This document shows, in pieces, positions 25,820-35,365 of a stretch of DNA of 64,000 nt. The position numbers and the translations under genes were made by a program. The notes beneath the pieces are model-generated. The model was not told where the DNA came from, did not search any database, and was given only the letters and a program-made list of their open reading frames with translations. Each line of letters opens with the position of its first letter. The stretch's first letter is position 1. The stretch spans positions 1 to 64,000 of the forward strand of contig JACZWL010000008.1 of the NCBI GenBank assembly GCA_022572185.1. The letters run 5' to 3'. Source of the stretch: Pseudomonadota bacterium (GTDB taxonomy: Bacteria; Pseudomonadota; Gammaproteobacteria; Steroidobacterales; Woeseiaceae).

Positions 25820-25855
25820 CTGTAGAGAGCCTGCTTCATCGAGGAAGCGGATAAC

Positions 25856-27520
25856 GTGAACAAAATCTGGCTTGAGTCCTACCCGGAGGGCATACCCGAG
25901 GAAATTCCAACACCCGAGGCCAAGTCTGTCCGGGACATGATCGATTCGGCCCTGTCCGCGTTCGCGGATCGCCCGTGTTTTACAAACATGGGCACGACTT
26001 TGACCTACCGCGATGTCGACAAATTATCGATGCAATTCGCCTGTTACCTGCAACAGACCCTGGGCCTCATCAAGGGTGAACGGGTGGCAATCATGCTGCC
26101 CAATGTGCTGCAGTACCCGGTGGTTCTGTGCGGAATTTTTCGCGCGGGCATGGTCGCCGTTAACGTCAACCCTTTATATACGGCCCGCGAACTCAAATAT
26201 CAATTGTCCGATTCGGGCGCCAGATGCATTGTCGTTCTCGAAAACTTCGCCCATACGCTTGAGAAAGTTATCGACGACACCGGCGTGGACCATGTTGTCA
26301 CGACTCAGGTTGGCGATCTCCTGAAGTTCCCGAATAATATCCTGACCAACTTCGTACTGAAGCGAATCAGGAAGGCTGTTCCGCCCTATTCCCTTCCAAA
26401 CAGCATCAAGCTGCGATCAGCCCTCAAGACGGGGCGACACGGCCAGCTTGCCACGGTCGAGCTCGGCTATGCCGACATTGCGTTTTTGCAATACACAGGC
26501 GGCACCACGGGGCTTGCCAAAGGCGCGATGCTCAGCCATCGCAACATGGTATTTAACGTGCACCAGACGAAAGCCTGGGAAGCGGGAGTTTTCGATAATG
26601 CAGTCCCGTTGGTCGCCATTACCGCATTGCCGCTCTATCACATCTTCTCTTTACAGAGCAATTGCCTGTCGATAATGCATAAAGGCGGCGAAAACATATT
26701 AATCACCAATCCAAGAGATTTTCCCGCGTTTGTCAAAGAGCTTTCCCGCCACAAATTCGTTTATTTCACCGGTGTGAATACGCTTTTCACGGCGCTCTTG
26801 AATACGCGCGGATTTGCCGATCTGGATTTCACCTCTCTGCGACTCACCATCGGCGGTGGCATGGCTGTTCAGGAGGCAGTCGCAAAGCAATGGAAAGCGG
26901 TTACGGGCACGACCATCATTCAAGGCTACGGTCTGACGGAGACCTCGCCGTCCGCAATCGTCGTTCCTCTGCAAAGCGAGGACTTCACGGGCACGATCGG
27001 CTTGCCAATTCCGTCGACCGAAGTCCGTATTTGCGACGATGACGGCGATGATGTTCCACTCGGCGATCCAGGCGAGATTTGCATACGGGGCCCTCAGGTC
27101 ATGGAGGGGTACTGGCAAAAACCGGACGAAACGGCATTAGTCATGTTGCCGGGCGGCTGGTTCCGCACCGGAGACATTGGCCGCATGGATGAAGGCGGAT
27201 TCGTTTATATAGAGGATCGCAAGAACGACATGATTCTCGTATCCGGTTTTAATGTTTACCCGAACGAGATCGAGGGCGTTGTCGTCGAGATCGACGGCGT
27301 ACTCGAGGCAGCCGCCATCGGCGTACCCAACGAGAGGTCGGGGGAAACCGTCAAGCTTTATGTCGTAAAGAACGACGAGTCAGTCACCGCCAACGACATC
27401 ATGCGTTACTGCCGGGAAAATCTGACCGGGTACAAGGTGCCCAAAGAAATCGAATTCCGCGACGATCTGCCAAAGACGAATATCGGGAAAATACTGAGAC
27501 GCGCGTTACGTGAAGAATGA
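25856..27520 (+). CDS. fadD: Long-chain fatty acid-CoA ligase
   Basis: 554 residues from a GTG, aligned with the E. coli FadD start (MNKIWLESYPEG). AMP-binding motif FLQYTGGTTGLAKGAM, then GYGLTETSP, GWFRTGDIGRMDEGG and the fatty-acyl signature DRKNDMILVSGFNVYPNEIE, ending TNIGKILRRALREE with the catalytic Lys. It activates imported fatty acids to acyl-CoA at the inner membrane, which tesA products could feed (inference). GAGGAAG lies upstream. Confidence 0.97.
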   Translation: MNKIWLESYPEGIPEEIPTPEAKSVRDMIDSALSAFADRPCFTNMGTTLTYRDVDKLSMQFACYLQQTLGLIKGERVAIMLPNVLQYPVVLCGIFRAGMVAVNVNPLYTARELKYQLSDSGARCIVVLENFAHTLEKVIDDTGVDHVVTTQVGDLLKFPNNILTNFVLKRIRKAVPPYSLPNSIKLRSALKTGRHGQLATVELGYADIAFLQYTGGTTGLAKGAMLSHRNMVFNVHQTKAWEAGVFDNAVPLVAITALPLYHIFSLQSNCLSIMHKGGENILITNPRDFPAFVKELSRHKFVYFTGVNTLFTALLNTRGFADLDFTSLRLTIGGGMAVQEAVAKQWKAVTGTTIIQGYGLTETSPSAIVVPLQSEDFTGTIGLPIPSTEVRICDDDGDDVPLGDPGEICIRGPQVMEGYWQKPDETALVMLPGGWFRTGDIGRMDEGGFVYIEDRKNDMILVSGFNVYPNEIEGVVVEIDGVLEAAAIGVPNERSGETVKLYVVKNDESVTANDIMRYCRENLTGYKVPKEIEFRDDLPKTNIGKILRRALREE

Positions 27521-27567
27521 TCGCGAACCGTCGCCCGACGGCCGCTCGAACATTGACGAGGTCAGGC

Positions 27568-27942
27568 ATGCGAAAGAGCAACGTGAAATTCTGGTTGCCG
27601 CTGTTACTGCTACTGTTCGTGGCGGGTACGGTGGCAATACCATCCGCTTTAGATCCGGTGCAAGTCGCACCGCACATGTACCACGTTGCGTTTGAAAATG
27701 ACAAGGTCCGGATATTGAAGGCGACGATTCGAAACGGCGAAACACCACCGTTGCATGCTCATCCGGATCGCGTCATCGTTTACCTCAATCCCTGCGCCTG
27801 GCTCGAGAAAGACGGAGAGGGCGGCACGCGAATGCGATCGTACAAATTCGGTGAACCGGTTTGGGCGCCTGCCGAAATTCATGGCGGCATCACTGCCAGC
27901 GTCATCGAACAGTGCAGCCTTCTGGAGATTGAATTGAAGTGA
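27568..27942 (+). CDS. Small exported cupin-domain protein
   Basis: 124 residues from the ATG at 27568 (GAGG 6 nt upstream). An ATG at 27517 overlaps the fadD stop (ATGA) and would add 17 residues. A hydrophobic segment (FWLPLLLLLFVAGTVA) is a signal peptide or anchor. The rest is a single cupin: VRILKATIRNGETPPLHAHP with the metal-type HxH, and a later His (EIHGGIT). No known enzyme is recognised. The 230-bp element follows 24 nt after the stop. Confidence 0.75.
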   Translation: MRKSNVKFWLPLLLLLFVAGTVAIPSALDPVQVAPHMYHVAFENDKVRILKATIRNGETPPLHAHPDRVIVYLNPCAWLEKDGEGGTRMRSYKFGEPVWAPAEIHGGITASVIEQCSLLEIELK

Positions 27943-27965
27943 GAAAGGGAGAAACCTCGGTTCGA

Positions 27966-28195
27966 CCCACTGCTGTCCCATAACGCCGGTACCACAATCA
28001 AGGACATGGGTTGCAAGGCTTGTCTCAGAGACACGCCGCAAGTACGTCCATGTAGGCTCGGGGCCCGCATCCCTGCGGGCCACGGTCTCTGAGACAAGCC
28101 TTGCAATCCATGTCCGTAGCGAGATGCATCGGCAGAACCCCACACAATCACTTCGTTCCAGCCGCTGATACATTAGTTTATGGGACAGCAGTGGG
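27966..28195 (-). mobile_element. 230-bp hairpin-rich MITE-like element, copy 2
   Basis: Same length as copy 1 at 4636 and about 90% identical by eye, in reverse orientation, with no gaps in the alignment. Here the outer ends are a perfect 18-bp inverted repeat (CCCACTGCTGTCCCATAA). The central 70-odd bases, including the GGCCCGCA hairpin, are identical in the two copies. Its flanks are GGTTCGA and TTCGACC, so the element may sit inside or next to another palindrome. It lies between the cupin gene and hemE (convergent). Confidence 0.85.
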
Positions 28196-28211
28196 TTCGA
28201 CCCTGGATTAC

Positions 28212-29273
28212 TTAATGGTATTGCGGGCTTAGTTTTCTCACGGCATCGATTACCACGCCCAGGTGGTCGGGGTCGATGTCCGGCGTTATTCCGTGCCCCA
28301 GGTTGAACACGTGCCCCGGACCCTGGCCGTAGCTTTGCAGTACTTCTGCTACCCGCTCTTCAATGACCTCCGGCGACTCCCGTAGTACGTCCGGATTCAG
28401 GTTTCCTTGCAGCGCAACCTTGTCGCGGGTCAGCTCGCGGGCTGTGCCAAGGTCTGTTGTCCAGTCGACTCCCAGCGCGTCACAATCAGTATCGGCCAAA
28501 TCAGTGAGCAGCGACCCAGCGCCTTTGGTAAACAGGATGATCGGAATAGTGTGGCCGTATTTCTGCCGGTTCAGCCCGTCCAGTATCCTCTGCATGGCGG
28601 ATAGCGAGAACCGGCGGTAGTCATCACCCTCGAGTGTCGCCCCCCAGGTATCAAAGATCATGACGGCTTGTGCTCCAGACTCGATCTGGGCGTTGAGATA
28701 CTCGATCGTCGTTGCGGTAATGACGTTCAACAGTGTCTCCATCATCGACGGTTCGTCCGCCGCCAGGGCTTTGATCTTCTCAAACTCCCTGCTCGACCGC
28801 CCTTCGACCATATAGGTGGCAACTGTCCAGGGGCTTCCTGCAAAACCGATCAGCGGCACCTTGTCATCGAGTTCGCGGTGGATGAGCGCGACGGTATCGA
28901 ATACGTAGCCAAGCTTTTCGCCAACATCCGGCACCGCAAGTTTCTTTATGTCTGCAACAGTTTGCACCGGTCTTTCGAATCGCGGCCCTCCGCCTGTTTC
29001 GAAATATAGTCCCAAGCCCATCGCATCCGGAATTGTCAGAATATCGGAGAACAAAATTGCAGCATCCAGGTCGAAGCGCCTTAACGGTTGCAGCGAGACC
29101 TCGCAGGCGAGCTCGGGATTACTGCAGAGGCTCATGAAGTCGCCTGCCTTTGCCCTGATCTCCCGATACTCCGGCAAATAACGGCCTGCCTGACGCATTA
29201 TCCAAACCGGTGTGCGCGGTACCGGCTGACGCAAGAGCGCCCGAATCAATAAGTCATTTTTCAACGGCGTCAT
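28212..29273 (-). CDS. hemE: Uroporphyrinogen decarboxylase
   Basis: 353 residues from the ATG at 29273 (a longer frame from 29357 overlaps pyrF). Signature [19 protein letters not shown] at the N-terminus, and [16 protein letters not shown]. The catalytic Asp is in [14 protein letters not shown]. Converts uroporphyrinogen III to coproporphyrinogen III in haem synthesis; hemW and cyoE in this window belong to the same or a following path. One nt separates it from the pyrF stop, so the genes are coupled. Confidence 0.97.
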   Translation of the reverse strand: MTPLKNDLLIRALLRQPVPRTPVWIMRQAGRYLPEYREIRAKAGDFMSLCSNPELACEVSLQPLRRFDLDAAILFSDILTIPDAMGLGLYFETGGGPRFERPVQTVADIKKLAVPDVGEKLGYVFDTVALIHRELDDKVPLIGFAGSPWTVATYMVEGRSSREFEKIKALAADEPSMMETLLNVITATTIEYLNAQIESGAQAVMIFDTWGATLEGDDYRRFSLSAMQRILDGLNRQKYGHTIPIILFTKGAGSLLTDLADTDCDALGVDWTTDLGTARELTRDKVALQGNLNPDVLRESPEVIEERVAEVLQSYGQGPGHVFNLGHGITPDIDPDHLGVVIDAVRKLSPQYH

Positions 29274-29274
29274 G

Positions 29275-29985
29275 TCAGAACTGCGCCGCAATCGTCTGCT
29301 GAATGGAGTCGGCCGCAGCACGAGGACTTTCGGCGTCGCGGATCGGCCGACCGACAACGATGTAGTCCGCCCCGCTGGAAAATGCTTGCTCTACGGTAAC
29401 GACGCGCTTTTGATCGCCGATTGGGCGGTTATCGACCGGCCGAATACCCGGTGTAATAACCAGCAACTTGTCGTCGACATGTTCGCGCAACATCGGGACC
29501 TCGAGTCCGGATGAGATGACGCCGTCGCATCCTGCTTCGAACGCGCGGCGTGCTCTGGAGACGACCAGCGCTTCGACGTCACAGTCGAAACCAAGGTCAT
29601 CGAGATCGCCCCTGTCGAGACTCGTCAAGACCGTCACCGCGAGCACTTTCAGATCATTGCCTTTGTTTGCGGCCGCAGCCTCCATCATGGATTGGTTGCC
29701 GTGCACGGTAAGGAAACTTGCGCCACGATCCTTTAGCTGTCGTACTGCGGAACCGACCGTCGCTGGAATGTCGAAGAACTTCAGGTCCGCGAATACTTTC
29801 TTGTTCCGCTTGAGCATCCACTCCATCAACTCGAAATAGCCGCCGCTCATCATGAGTTCCAAGCCAAGCTTGTAAAAAGTGACTGAATCGCCCAGGTCTT
29901 CAGCGAGCGCTTTGGCCTGGTCGCACTCTGGCACGTCCATGGCGAATATCAGTCGCTCATTGGCGGGTATCGATTGTCCTGTCAC
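29275..29985 (-). CDS. pyrF: Orotidine 5'-phosphate decarboxylase
   Basis: 236 residues. Last step of UMP synthesis. The catalytic Asp-Lys-Asp set is in [14 protein letters not shown], and the phosphate region includes [12 protein letters not shown] and ITPGIRP. N-terminal [13 protein letters not shown] is typical. It is between dgt (upstream, 117-nt gap with a hairpin) and hemE. In this direction the gene set is aroK-aroB-dgt-pyrF-hemE. Confidence 0.97.
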   Translation of the reverse strand: MTGQSIPANERLIFAMDVPECDQAKALAEDLGDSVTFYKLGLELMMSGGYFELMEWMLKRNKKVFADLKFFDIPATVGSAVRQLKDRGASFLTVHGNQSMMEAAAANKGNDLKVLAVTVLTSLDRGDLDDLGFDCDVEALVVSRARRAFEAGCDGVISSGLEVPMLREHVDDKLLVITPGIRPVDNRPIGDQKRVVTVEQAFSSGADYIVVGRPIRDAESPRAAADSIQQTIAAQF

Positions 29986-30052
29986 GTGTTTATTTCTCCA
30001 GACGGGCCGCGGCGCATTCTATCATTCGTAGAGCTTATCGACCTTTGGAATA

Positions 30053-30101
30053 TCGCCCGTCAGGCAGAAGTTGCAGAAGCATTCACCTGCCTGACGGGCG
30101 A
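30053..30101. repeat. GCCCGTCAGG palindrome at the dgt stop
   Basis: Perfect 15-bp arms TCGCCCGTCAGGCAG / CTGCCTGACGGGCGA with a 19-nt loop. It ends 1 nt before the dgt stop codon. Shares GCCCGTCAGG with 32451-32519 and 59702-59789. No T-tract, so an mRNA-end stabiliser is more likely than a terminator. Confidence 0.85.
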
Positions 30102-30102
30102 A

Positions 30103-31230
30103 TCAAGAGAGCCGCTCGTATTCGGCGATCGCGAAACGATCCGTCATGCCGGCAACGTAGTCGGCTACAACGCGCGCCTTACCTGTCTGATCCCTGTCGT
30201 CGGCGGACGCACGCCCCGCGAACTCAGCAGGCATCTCCTCCGGATCAGTCATGTAAAGGTCGAATAGCACCTCGATCATGCCTTTCGCCTCGCCGACCAT
30301 GCCCAACACTTTCTCGTGCTGGTAAAGGTTCTTGTTCAAAAAGTGTTTCAGGTTCGTGTGTTTCTCGAAAACCTCATCGGTAAAGCCAACGATCGCTGCC
30401 CTCCCGGACCTGACATCGTCTATCGATGATGGCTTGAGTTCGTCAAGACGTGATGCTGTCTGATCAATCAGATCGGTCACCACGGTGTTGATCATCCGAC
30501 GGATGATCTCGTAGATCAGACGGCGATCTTCGAGACCCGGGTGTTCTGCATGAACGACCTGGTATTGATCGTCGAACAGGCGTTCCTCGCATAGTTGCTC
30601 GAGGCTTAGAAGGCCCGCGCGAAAACCATCATCAACGTCATGATTGTTGTACGCGATCGCATCAGCAATGTTCGCGAGCTGCGCCTCGAGCCCTGGCTGC
30701 TTTCTCTCGAGAAAGCGCTTACCGACTTCACCGAGCTCGCGGGCGTTCTTTTTCGAGCAGTGCTTCAGTATTCCCTCGCGAGTTTCATAAGTCAGATTGA
30801 GCCCGTGAAAACTCGCATACTTCGCTTCGAGTTCGTCGACGACGCGCAGCGACTGAAGATTATGCTCGAAGCCACCGAAATCCTTCATGCGGGCATTGAG
30901 CGCATCCTGTCCAGCGTGGCCGAACGGCGTGTGGCCCAGGTCGTGAGCGAGGCATATTGCTTCCGTCAGCATCTCATTGAGGCCGAGTGCACGTGCGACC
31001 GTCCGGGCAATCTGCGCAACTTCCAGGGAGTGCGTCAACCGCGTTCGATAAAGGTCGCCCTCGTGATTCACGAATACCTGTGTCTTGTACATAAGCCGGC
31101 GGAACGCCGTCGAATGAACAATCCTGTCCCGGTCTCTCTGAAACTCCCCGCGATACGGGGCCTTCGGTTCATCGAATCGACGGCCGAGGCTCTGTTCCTC
31201 ATGTGCCGCGTAAGGTTTCAGTGTGTCCAT
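30103..31230 (-). CDS. dgt: dNTP triphosphohydrolase (dGTPase-like, HD domain)
   Basis: 375 residues, the shorter type-2 form (E. coli Dgt is about 505). HD residues: His67 in RTRLTHSLEVAQIA, His96-Asp97 in AICLAHDLGHTPFGHAG, and the distal Asp in NNHDVDDGF. Splits dGTP (or other dNTPs) into nucleoside and triphosphate. N-terminal FDEPKAPYRGEFQRDRDRI is typical. Follows aroB by 86 nt in the same direction. Confidence 0.93.
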   Translation of the reverse strand: MDTLKPYAAHEEQSLGRRFDEPKAPYRGEFQRDRDRIVHSTAFRRLMYKTQVFVNHEGDLYRTRLTHSLEVAQIARTVARALGLNEMLTEAICLAHDLGHTPFGHAGQDALNARMKDFGGFEHNLQSLRVVDELEAKYASFHGLNLTYETREGILKHCSKKNARELGEVGKRFLERKQPGLEAQLANIADAIAYNNHDVDDGFRAGLLSLEQLCEERLFDDQYQVVHAEHPGLEDRRLIYEIIRRMINTVVTDLIDQTASRLDELKPSSIDDVRSGRAAIVGFTDEVFEKHTNLKHFLNKNLYQHEKVLGMVGEAKGMIEVLFDLYMTDPEEMPAEFAGRASADDRDQTGKARVVADYVAGMTDRFAIAEYERLS

Positions 31231-31316
31231 CGCCCAGCCGTATATTGCATCACTTGGCTGTTGATGAGCCAGTCAAGGTCTAAGCGTGGGCGCGTCATAC
31301 TGCTGCGATATCCGGG

Positions 31317-32402
31317 CTATAAGCCGGCATTTTGGAAAACCTTGTTCAGCAGCGACTCTGAATAGTCTGTGCCTATGTAGGCCTCGCCAATTGACTTAAG
31401 GAGTACGAACCTGAGCCGCTTCGCCCGTACTTTTTTGTCCATTTCCATGGCTGCTCGCAGTTTTTTCGCGTCCATTGCCGGAGGCAGGACGGGAAGGCCT
31501 GCCGCCGCAATCAAGTCTCGTATGCGCTCCCCCGCTGGCTGCTCTATATCACTTAAATCGGTCGCCATTACCATGCCCGCCGCAACCGCCTCACCATGCA
31601 ACCATTCGCCGTAGCCAAGACAATTCTCTATCGCATGTGCGAACGTATGACCGAAATTCAGTAACGCCCTGTTGCCTTTTTCTTGTTCGTCTGCAGAAAC
31701 GACTGCGGCCTTGATTTCACATGACCGGTGTATCGCATGAGCGAGCGCATCGGCGTCTCTCGCAAGCAGTGCATCGATATTCACTTCCAACCATTCGAAA
31801 AATTCCGCATCGCTGATCACACCGTGCTTGATCACTTCGGCGAGCCCTGCCCGCAGCTCTCGGTCTGGCAGAGTGACCAGCGTGTCTGTATCAATAAGTA
31901 CCAGGCGAGGTTGATGAAACGCACCAATCAGGTTTTTCCCGTCCGGGTGATTGACCCCGGTCTTGCCGCCGACTGACGAGTCGACCTGTGCAAGCAACGT
32001 GGTCGGCACCTGTATGAACGCAACACCCCTCATGTAGCAGGCAGCCGCAAATCCGGCAATATCACCAACGACCCCGCCACCTAGCGCTATAACGGTCGTA
32101 TCGCGGTTTGTGTGCGCGCTGACAAGGCAGTCGATGATGGATTCGACGCTGGCCATCGTCTTGAAGGATTCACCATCCTTCAGGTTGATCGAGTGGACCG
32201 CACGATCCGGTAGATTCTTTTTGAGACTCTTCAGGTAGAGCGGCGCGACCGTCTCGTTACTGACGACGAGACAATCTGAACCGACCAGGTGGGAAGACAG
32301 GTCGAAGGCACCGCCGAGCAGGCCGCCACCTATGATAATAGGGTAGCTGCGGGCGCCGAGATCTACTTCTAAAGTGCGCGGTTCGGTCAAGGCCCGTTCC
32401 AA
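31317..32402 (-). CDS. aroB: 3-Dehydroquinate synthase
   Basis: 361 residues. Forms dehydroquinate from DAHP with NAD and zinc. VIALGGGVVGDIAGFAAACYMRG and the zinc ligands in LAEVIKHGVI, NFGHTFAHAIE and HGEAVAAGM are intact; PTTLLAQVDSSVGGKTGVNH is the central signature. Second gene after aroK, with a palindromic repeat in the 161-nt gap. Supplies the chorismate route that feeds the trp operon. Confidence 0.97.
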   Translation of the reverse strand: MERALTEPRTLEVDLGARSYPIIIGGGLLGGAFDLSSHLVGSDCLVVSNETVAPLYLKSLKKNLPDRAVHSINLKDGESFKTMASVESIIDCLVSAHTNRDTTVIALGGGVVGDIAGFAAACYMRGVAFIQVPTTLLAQVDSSVGGKTGVNHPDGKNLIGAFHQPRLVLIDTDTLVTLPDRELRAGLAEVIKHGVISDAEFFEWLEVNIDALLARDADALAHAIHRSCEIKAAVVSADEQEKGNRALLNFGHTFAHAIENCLGYGEWLHGEAVAAGMVMATDLSDIEQPAGERIRDLIAAAGLPVLPPAMDAKKLRAAMEMDKKVRAKRLRFVLLKSIGEAYIGTDYSESLLNKVFQNAGL

Positions 32403-32450
32403 AGCATTACGGAGCGGTCAAGATTACCTGATTTACACAGTATGGCGAAC

Positions 32451-32519
32451 ATCGCCCGTCAGGACGGGCTCCTGCGACGCGTTGGCAGCTACCTGTTGGC
32501 GCCCGTCCTGACGGGCGAT
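32451..32519. repeat. GCCCGTCAGGACGGGC double palindrome between aroK and aroB
   Basis: Perfect 19-bp arms (ATCGCCCGTCAGGACGGGC and its complement) with a 31-nt loop; each arm is itself a GCCCGTC-AG-GACGGGC hairpin. This two-hairpin layout is that of a REP pair. One arm recurs at 59774. Confidence 0.9.
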
Positions 32520-32563
32520 TTCTGACGGCAGTTTATGCGCCGATATCCTGGCGGGTGATCCTT

Positions 32564-33073
32564 TTACAAGGCATCGTGAATTTCGCGAGCGACCGTCTGT
32601 ACTCTCCGCCCATCGGTCTCGATGATCAGGTCTGAGATCTCCCGGTACAGGGGATCCCGTTGCTCCATCAGCTCCCGCAGAACTTTTTCCTTGTCTCCAT
32701 TCTCGAGCAACGGCCGTTTGCGTCTTCTCTGTGTACGCTCGAGCTGTTGCTTGACGCTGGTATGCAGGTAGACCACGAAACCTCGGGCGCCCAGGCGGCT
32801 ACGGCTTTCCGGATCGGCGATTGCACCGCCGCCCGTTGCAAGTACGACGCCTTCCCGTTGCGACAGCTCGTCGATAACCTTAACCTCACGCCTTCGAAAA
32901 CCCTCTTCGCCTTCCTTTTCAAATATGAAAGGAATATCGACGCCCGTCCGTGTCTCTATCTCTTCATCGCTGTCGACGAATTCGAGATGCAGTAGCCGCG
33001 CGAGGTGACGGCCGACCGCAGACTTGCCGGCACCCATCGGGCCAACCAGAAACAGGTTCTTTGGTTTGTTCAT
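32564..33073 (-). CDS. aroK: Shikimate kinase
   Basis: 169 residues. P-loop LVGPMGAGKSAVGRHLAR, the shikimate-binding DSDEEIE and RRREVKVIDEL, Walker B-like LATGGGAI, and the lid RRRKRPLLE. Transfers ATP phosphate to shikimate. It is preceded by a 9-bp hairpin and pilQ, the order found in many gammaproteobacteria. Confidence 0.97.
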   Translation of the reverse strand: MNKPKNLFLVGPMGAGKSAVGRHLARLLHLEFVDSDEEIETRTGVDIPFIFEKEGEEGFRRREVKVIDELSQREGVVLATGGGAIADPESRSRLGARGFVVYLHTSVKQQLERTQRRRKRPLLENGDKEKVLRELMEQRDPLYREISDLIIETDGRRVQTVAREIHDAL

Positions 33074-33084
33074 CTACGAAGGAG

Positions 33085-33108
33085 AAAGCCAACCCGGAGG
33101 TTGGCTTT
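33085..33108 (-). terminator. Intercistronic hairpin between pilQ and aroK
   Basis: Perfect 9-bp stem AAAGCCAAC / GTTGGCTTT with a 6-nt loop. The T-run after it is short, so it could attenuate rather than stop transcription into aroK. Confidence 0.6.
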
Positions 33109-33144
33109 CATCTATCTGCTGCAATTCCGCATGTACGGCCACAT

Positions 33145-35337
33145 CTAATAGACGCTCGATCCTTCTGACAGTATTTTCGGCGTTACAAAGATCAGGAGTT
33201 CTGCCTTTCTTCTCTCATTCTGCGTCGAGCGGAACAGAAAGCCGAGTCCCGGAATATCGCCAAGGAACGGCACTTTGTTTACCGTTTCCCGGCGTTCCGT
33301 CTCGTAGATGCCGCCGAGCACGACAGTCTGACCATCTTGGACCAGTACCTGGGTTTCAATTGACCGGGTATCGATACTCGGGACGAGACCACCCGTCGCA
33401 CTCTGGACCAGCTCGCCAACATTATCCTTGCTTACCCGCAAATCCATGATGATGTGGTCGTCGGGCGTAATCTGCGGTGTCACCGTCAGGCTCAGGACGG
33501 CCTTCTTGAACTGCGTTGTGGTAGCGCCGGATGAGGCTGACTCCTGGAACGGTATCTCTACGCCCTGTTCAATACGGGCTTCCTTCTGATTCGCCGTTAT
33601 GACCCGCGGCGTCGAAATAATTTCCGCACGTCCTTCCGTCTGCAGAGCAGTCAGCTCAAGGTCGACGAGGTACTCGGTCTCGAGTAAAGCAATGGCAAAC
33701 CGCCCCGCCGGACTCGCTATCGGCACGTTAACGTTGAACCGGTCGTTCAGGTCCGGAAACTGAACCGGGAAGATCGTCCCGTTGGCGGGATCATCCCGAT
33801 TACCCAGTACGGAATTGATCATTGTATCGGTACCGCCGGCGGTGCCCGATATGACGGTTACTCCGTCGGTACTGTTCGCTCTGTAGGCCGTGGCACCGAA
33901 GCGCACGCCGAGTTCACGACTGAAATTGTCGGCAACAACGACGATTCTCGACTCGATCAATACCTGTCGAATCGGAATATCCAGCGTACGCACGAGGCGA
34001 CGAATATCCTGCAGCCGCTCGGCCGAATCCTGAACGAGCAGTGTGTTCGTCCGCTCATCGATGGCAACGCTGCCACGATCTGACAACAACGAGTTCTCAC
34101 TGCCGTCCGCTCTAATCAGCCCTGCAAGATCGGCGGCCTTAGCATAGTTAACCTGCAGGAACTCGGAATAAAGGGGTTCCAGCTCGAGAATCGCCTGACG
34201 GGCTTCGAGATCCGCCGTTTCGCGTGCAGTAATTTCCTCGGTCGGTGCAACAATAATCACGTTGCCGTTCTGCCGCATATCGAGGCCCTTGGTCGTCATG
34301 ACGATATCGAGCGCCTGATCCCAGGGTACGTTCCGCAAACGCAGGGTAACATTACCCTGAACGGTATCCGAGACCACGATGTTGCGGCCCGATGTTTCGG
34401 CCAGAAGCTGCAGTACCGCGCGCGTCTCGATATCCTGGAAGTTAAGGGTCAGACGCTGGCCGCTGTATTCCTTGGTCTCGGAGAACAGACTCGCTTGCTC
34501 GATATCCACCGCTTTCGGGTTGATTTCGATCGTGAACTCATTGTCCGACTGATAAGCGAGTTGCTCATATTTACCTTCCGCAGTAATTACGATGCGCGTG
34601 TCCAGATTGGTTCGCAGCGTGTCGACCGTTATAACCGGTGTTGCAAAATCCACGACGTCCAGGCGGCGCATCAATTCTGCCGGCAGGCTCGTGTCCTTGA
34701 ATACTGCAATGACACGGCCGCCTTCCTGGCGAATGTCGACCGGCGTAGACGGGTCACTCAACGTGACCATAATCCGGCCGCCGCCGCCGCGTGTGCGACG
34801 GAAGTCAACGCCCGTGATCGAGCGGCCGCCTGTACTTGCATAAGAGGGCCGGGCAGCAGACGGTGCGGAACCCGCGAACTGAGTGGTCATCGGGCCACCC
34901 TCGTCTTCAACGCCCAGTGTTATCACTATCGTGTTACCGCTGCGGCGCATTTCATACGGTACCATCGAATCGAGATTCAGCACGACGCGCGTGCGGCCGT
35001 TTGCCTCAGCGGTCAGGACAGTATCCAGTGGACCGAGATTGACGTCCCGGCGACGTGAAGACAGCCCGAGAGTGGTCTCAGGCAAGTCGAGCGCGATTCG
35101 GGCTGGGTCGTCAATCGTAAAAGTGAGTGGCTCGGGCGCCGTGCCACTTAAGATCAACCTTACCTCCACCCGTTGTCCCGGGAGGCTCTGCACCTGAATA
35201 TCCTGCAGGCGATTGTTGTCCTGCGCGTTTGCGCTCGGGCCCCACAACAGCAGAATTGCCGCCTGTAATACAGCCGTCAGTCGCAGCAACGAACGCCGGT
35301 TACTTATGCCGGTAGCCGGCTTGATTTTGAGCGTCAT
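33145..35337 (-). CDS. pilQ: Type IV pilus secretin PilQ
   Basis: 730 residues from the ATG at 35337 (GGGAG 8 nt upstream); an ATG at 35358 is also in frame but lacks a ribosome site. Signal peptide ending SANA. Two AMIN (peptidoglycan-binding) domains at about 40-300, a secretin/TonB short N-terminal domain (LLAETSGRNIVVSDTV), an N1-type domain, and the secretin pore at about 490-725 (TEGRAEIISTPRVITANQ, VPFLGDIPGLGFLF). It forms the outer-membrane channel for the pilus. Last gene of pilMNOPQ. Confidence 0.96.
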   Translation of the reverse strand: MTLKIKPATGISNRRSLLRLTAVLQAAILLLWGPSANAQDNNRLQDIQVQSLPGQRVEVRLILSGTAPEPLTFTIDDPARIALDLPETTLGLSSRRRDVNLGPLDTVLTAEANGRTRVVLNLDSMVPYEMRRSGNTIVITLGVEDEGGPMTTQFAGSAPSAARPSYASTGGRSITGVDFRRTRGGGGRIMVTLSDPSTPVDIRQEGGRVIAVFKDTSLPAELMRRLDVVDFATPVITVDTLRTNLDTRIVITAEGKYEQLAYQSDNEFTIEINPKAVDIEQASLFSETKEYSGQRLTLNFQDIETRAVLQLLAETSGRNIVVSDTVQGNVTLRLRNVPWDQALDIVMTTKGLDMRQNGNVIIVAPTEEITARETADLEARQAILELEPLYSEFLQVNYAKAADLAGLIRADGSENSLLSDRGSVAIDERTNTLLVQDSAERLQDIRRLVRTLDIPIRQVLIESRIVVVADNFSRELGVRFGATAYRANSTDGVTVISGTAGGTDTMINSVLGNRDDPANGTIFPVQFPDLNDRFNVNVPIASPAGRFAIALLETEYLVDLELTALQTEGRAEIISTPRVITANQKEARIEQGVEIPFQESASSGATTTQFKKAVLSLTVTPQITPDDHIIMDLRVSKDNVGELVQSATGGLVPSIDTRSIETQVLVQDGQTVVLGGIYETERRETVNKVPFLGDIPGLGFLFRSTQNERRKAELLIFVTPKILSEGSSVY

Positions 35338-35365
35338 TCCAAATACTCCCAGTTTCATTCAGGCA

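Noticed and set aside
27517-27567. Start of the cupin gene at the ATGA overlap with fadD
   Set aside because: Possible, but the ATG at 27568 has a better ribosome site and puts the signal segment at the N-terminus.
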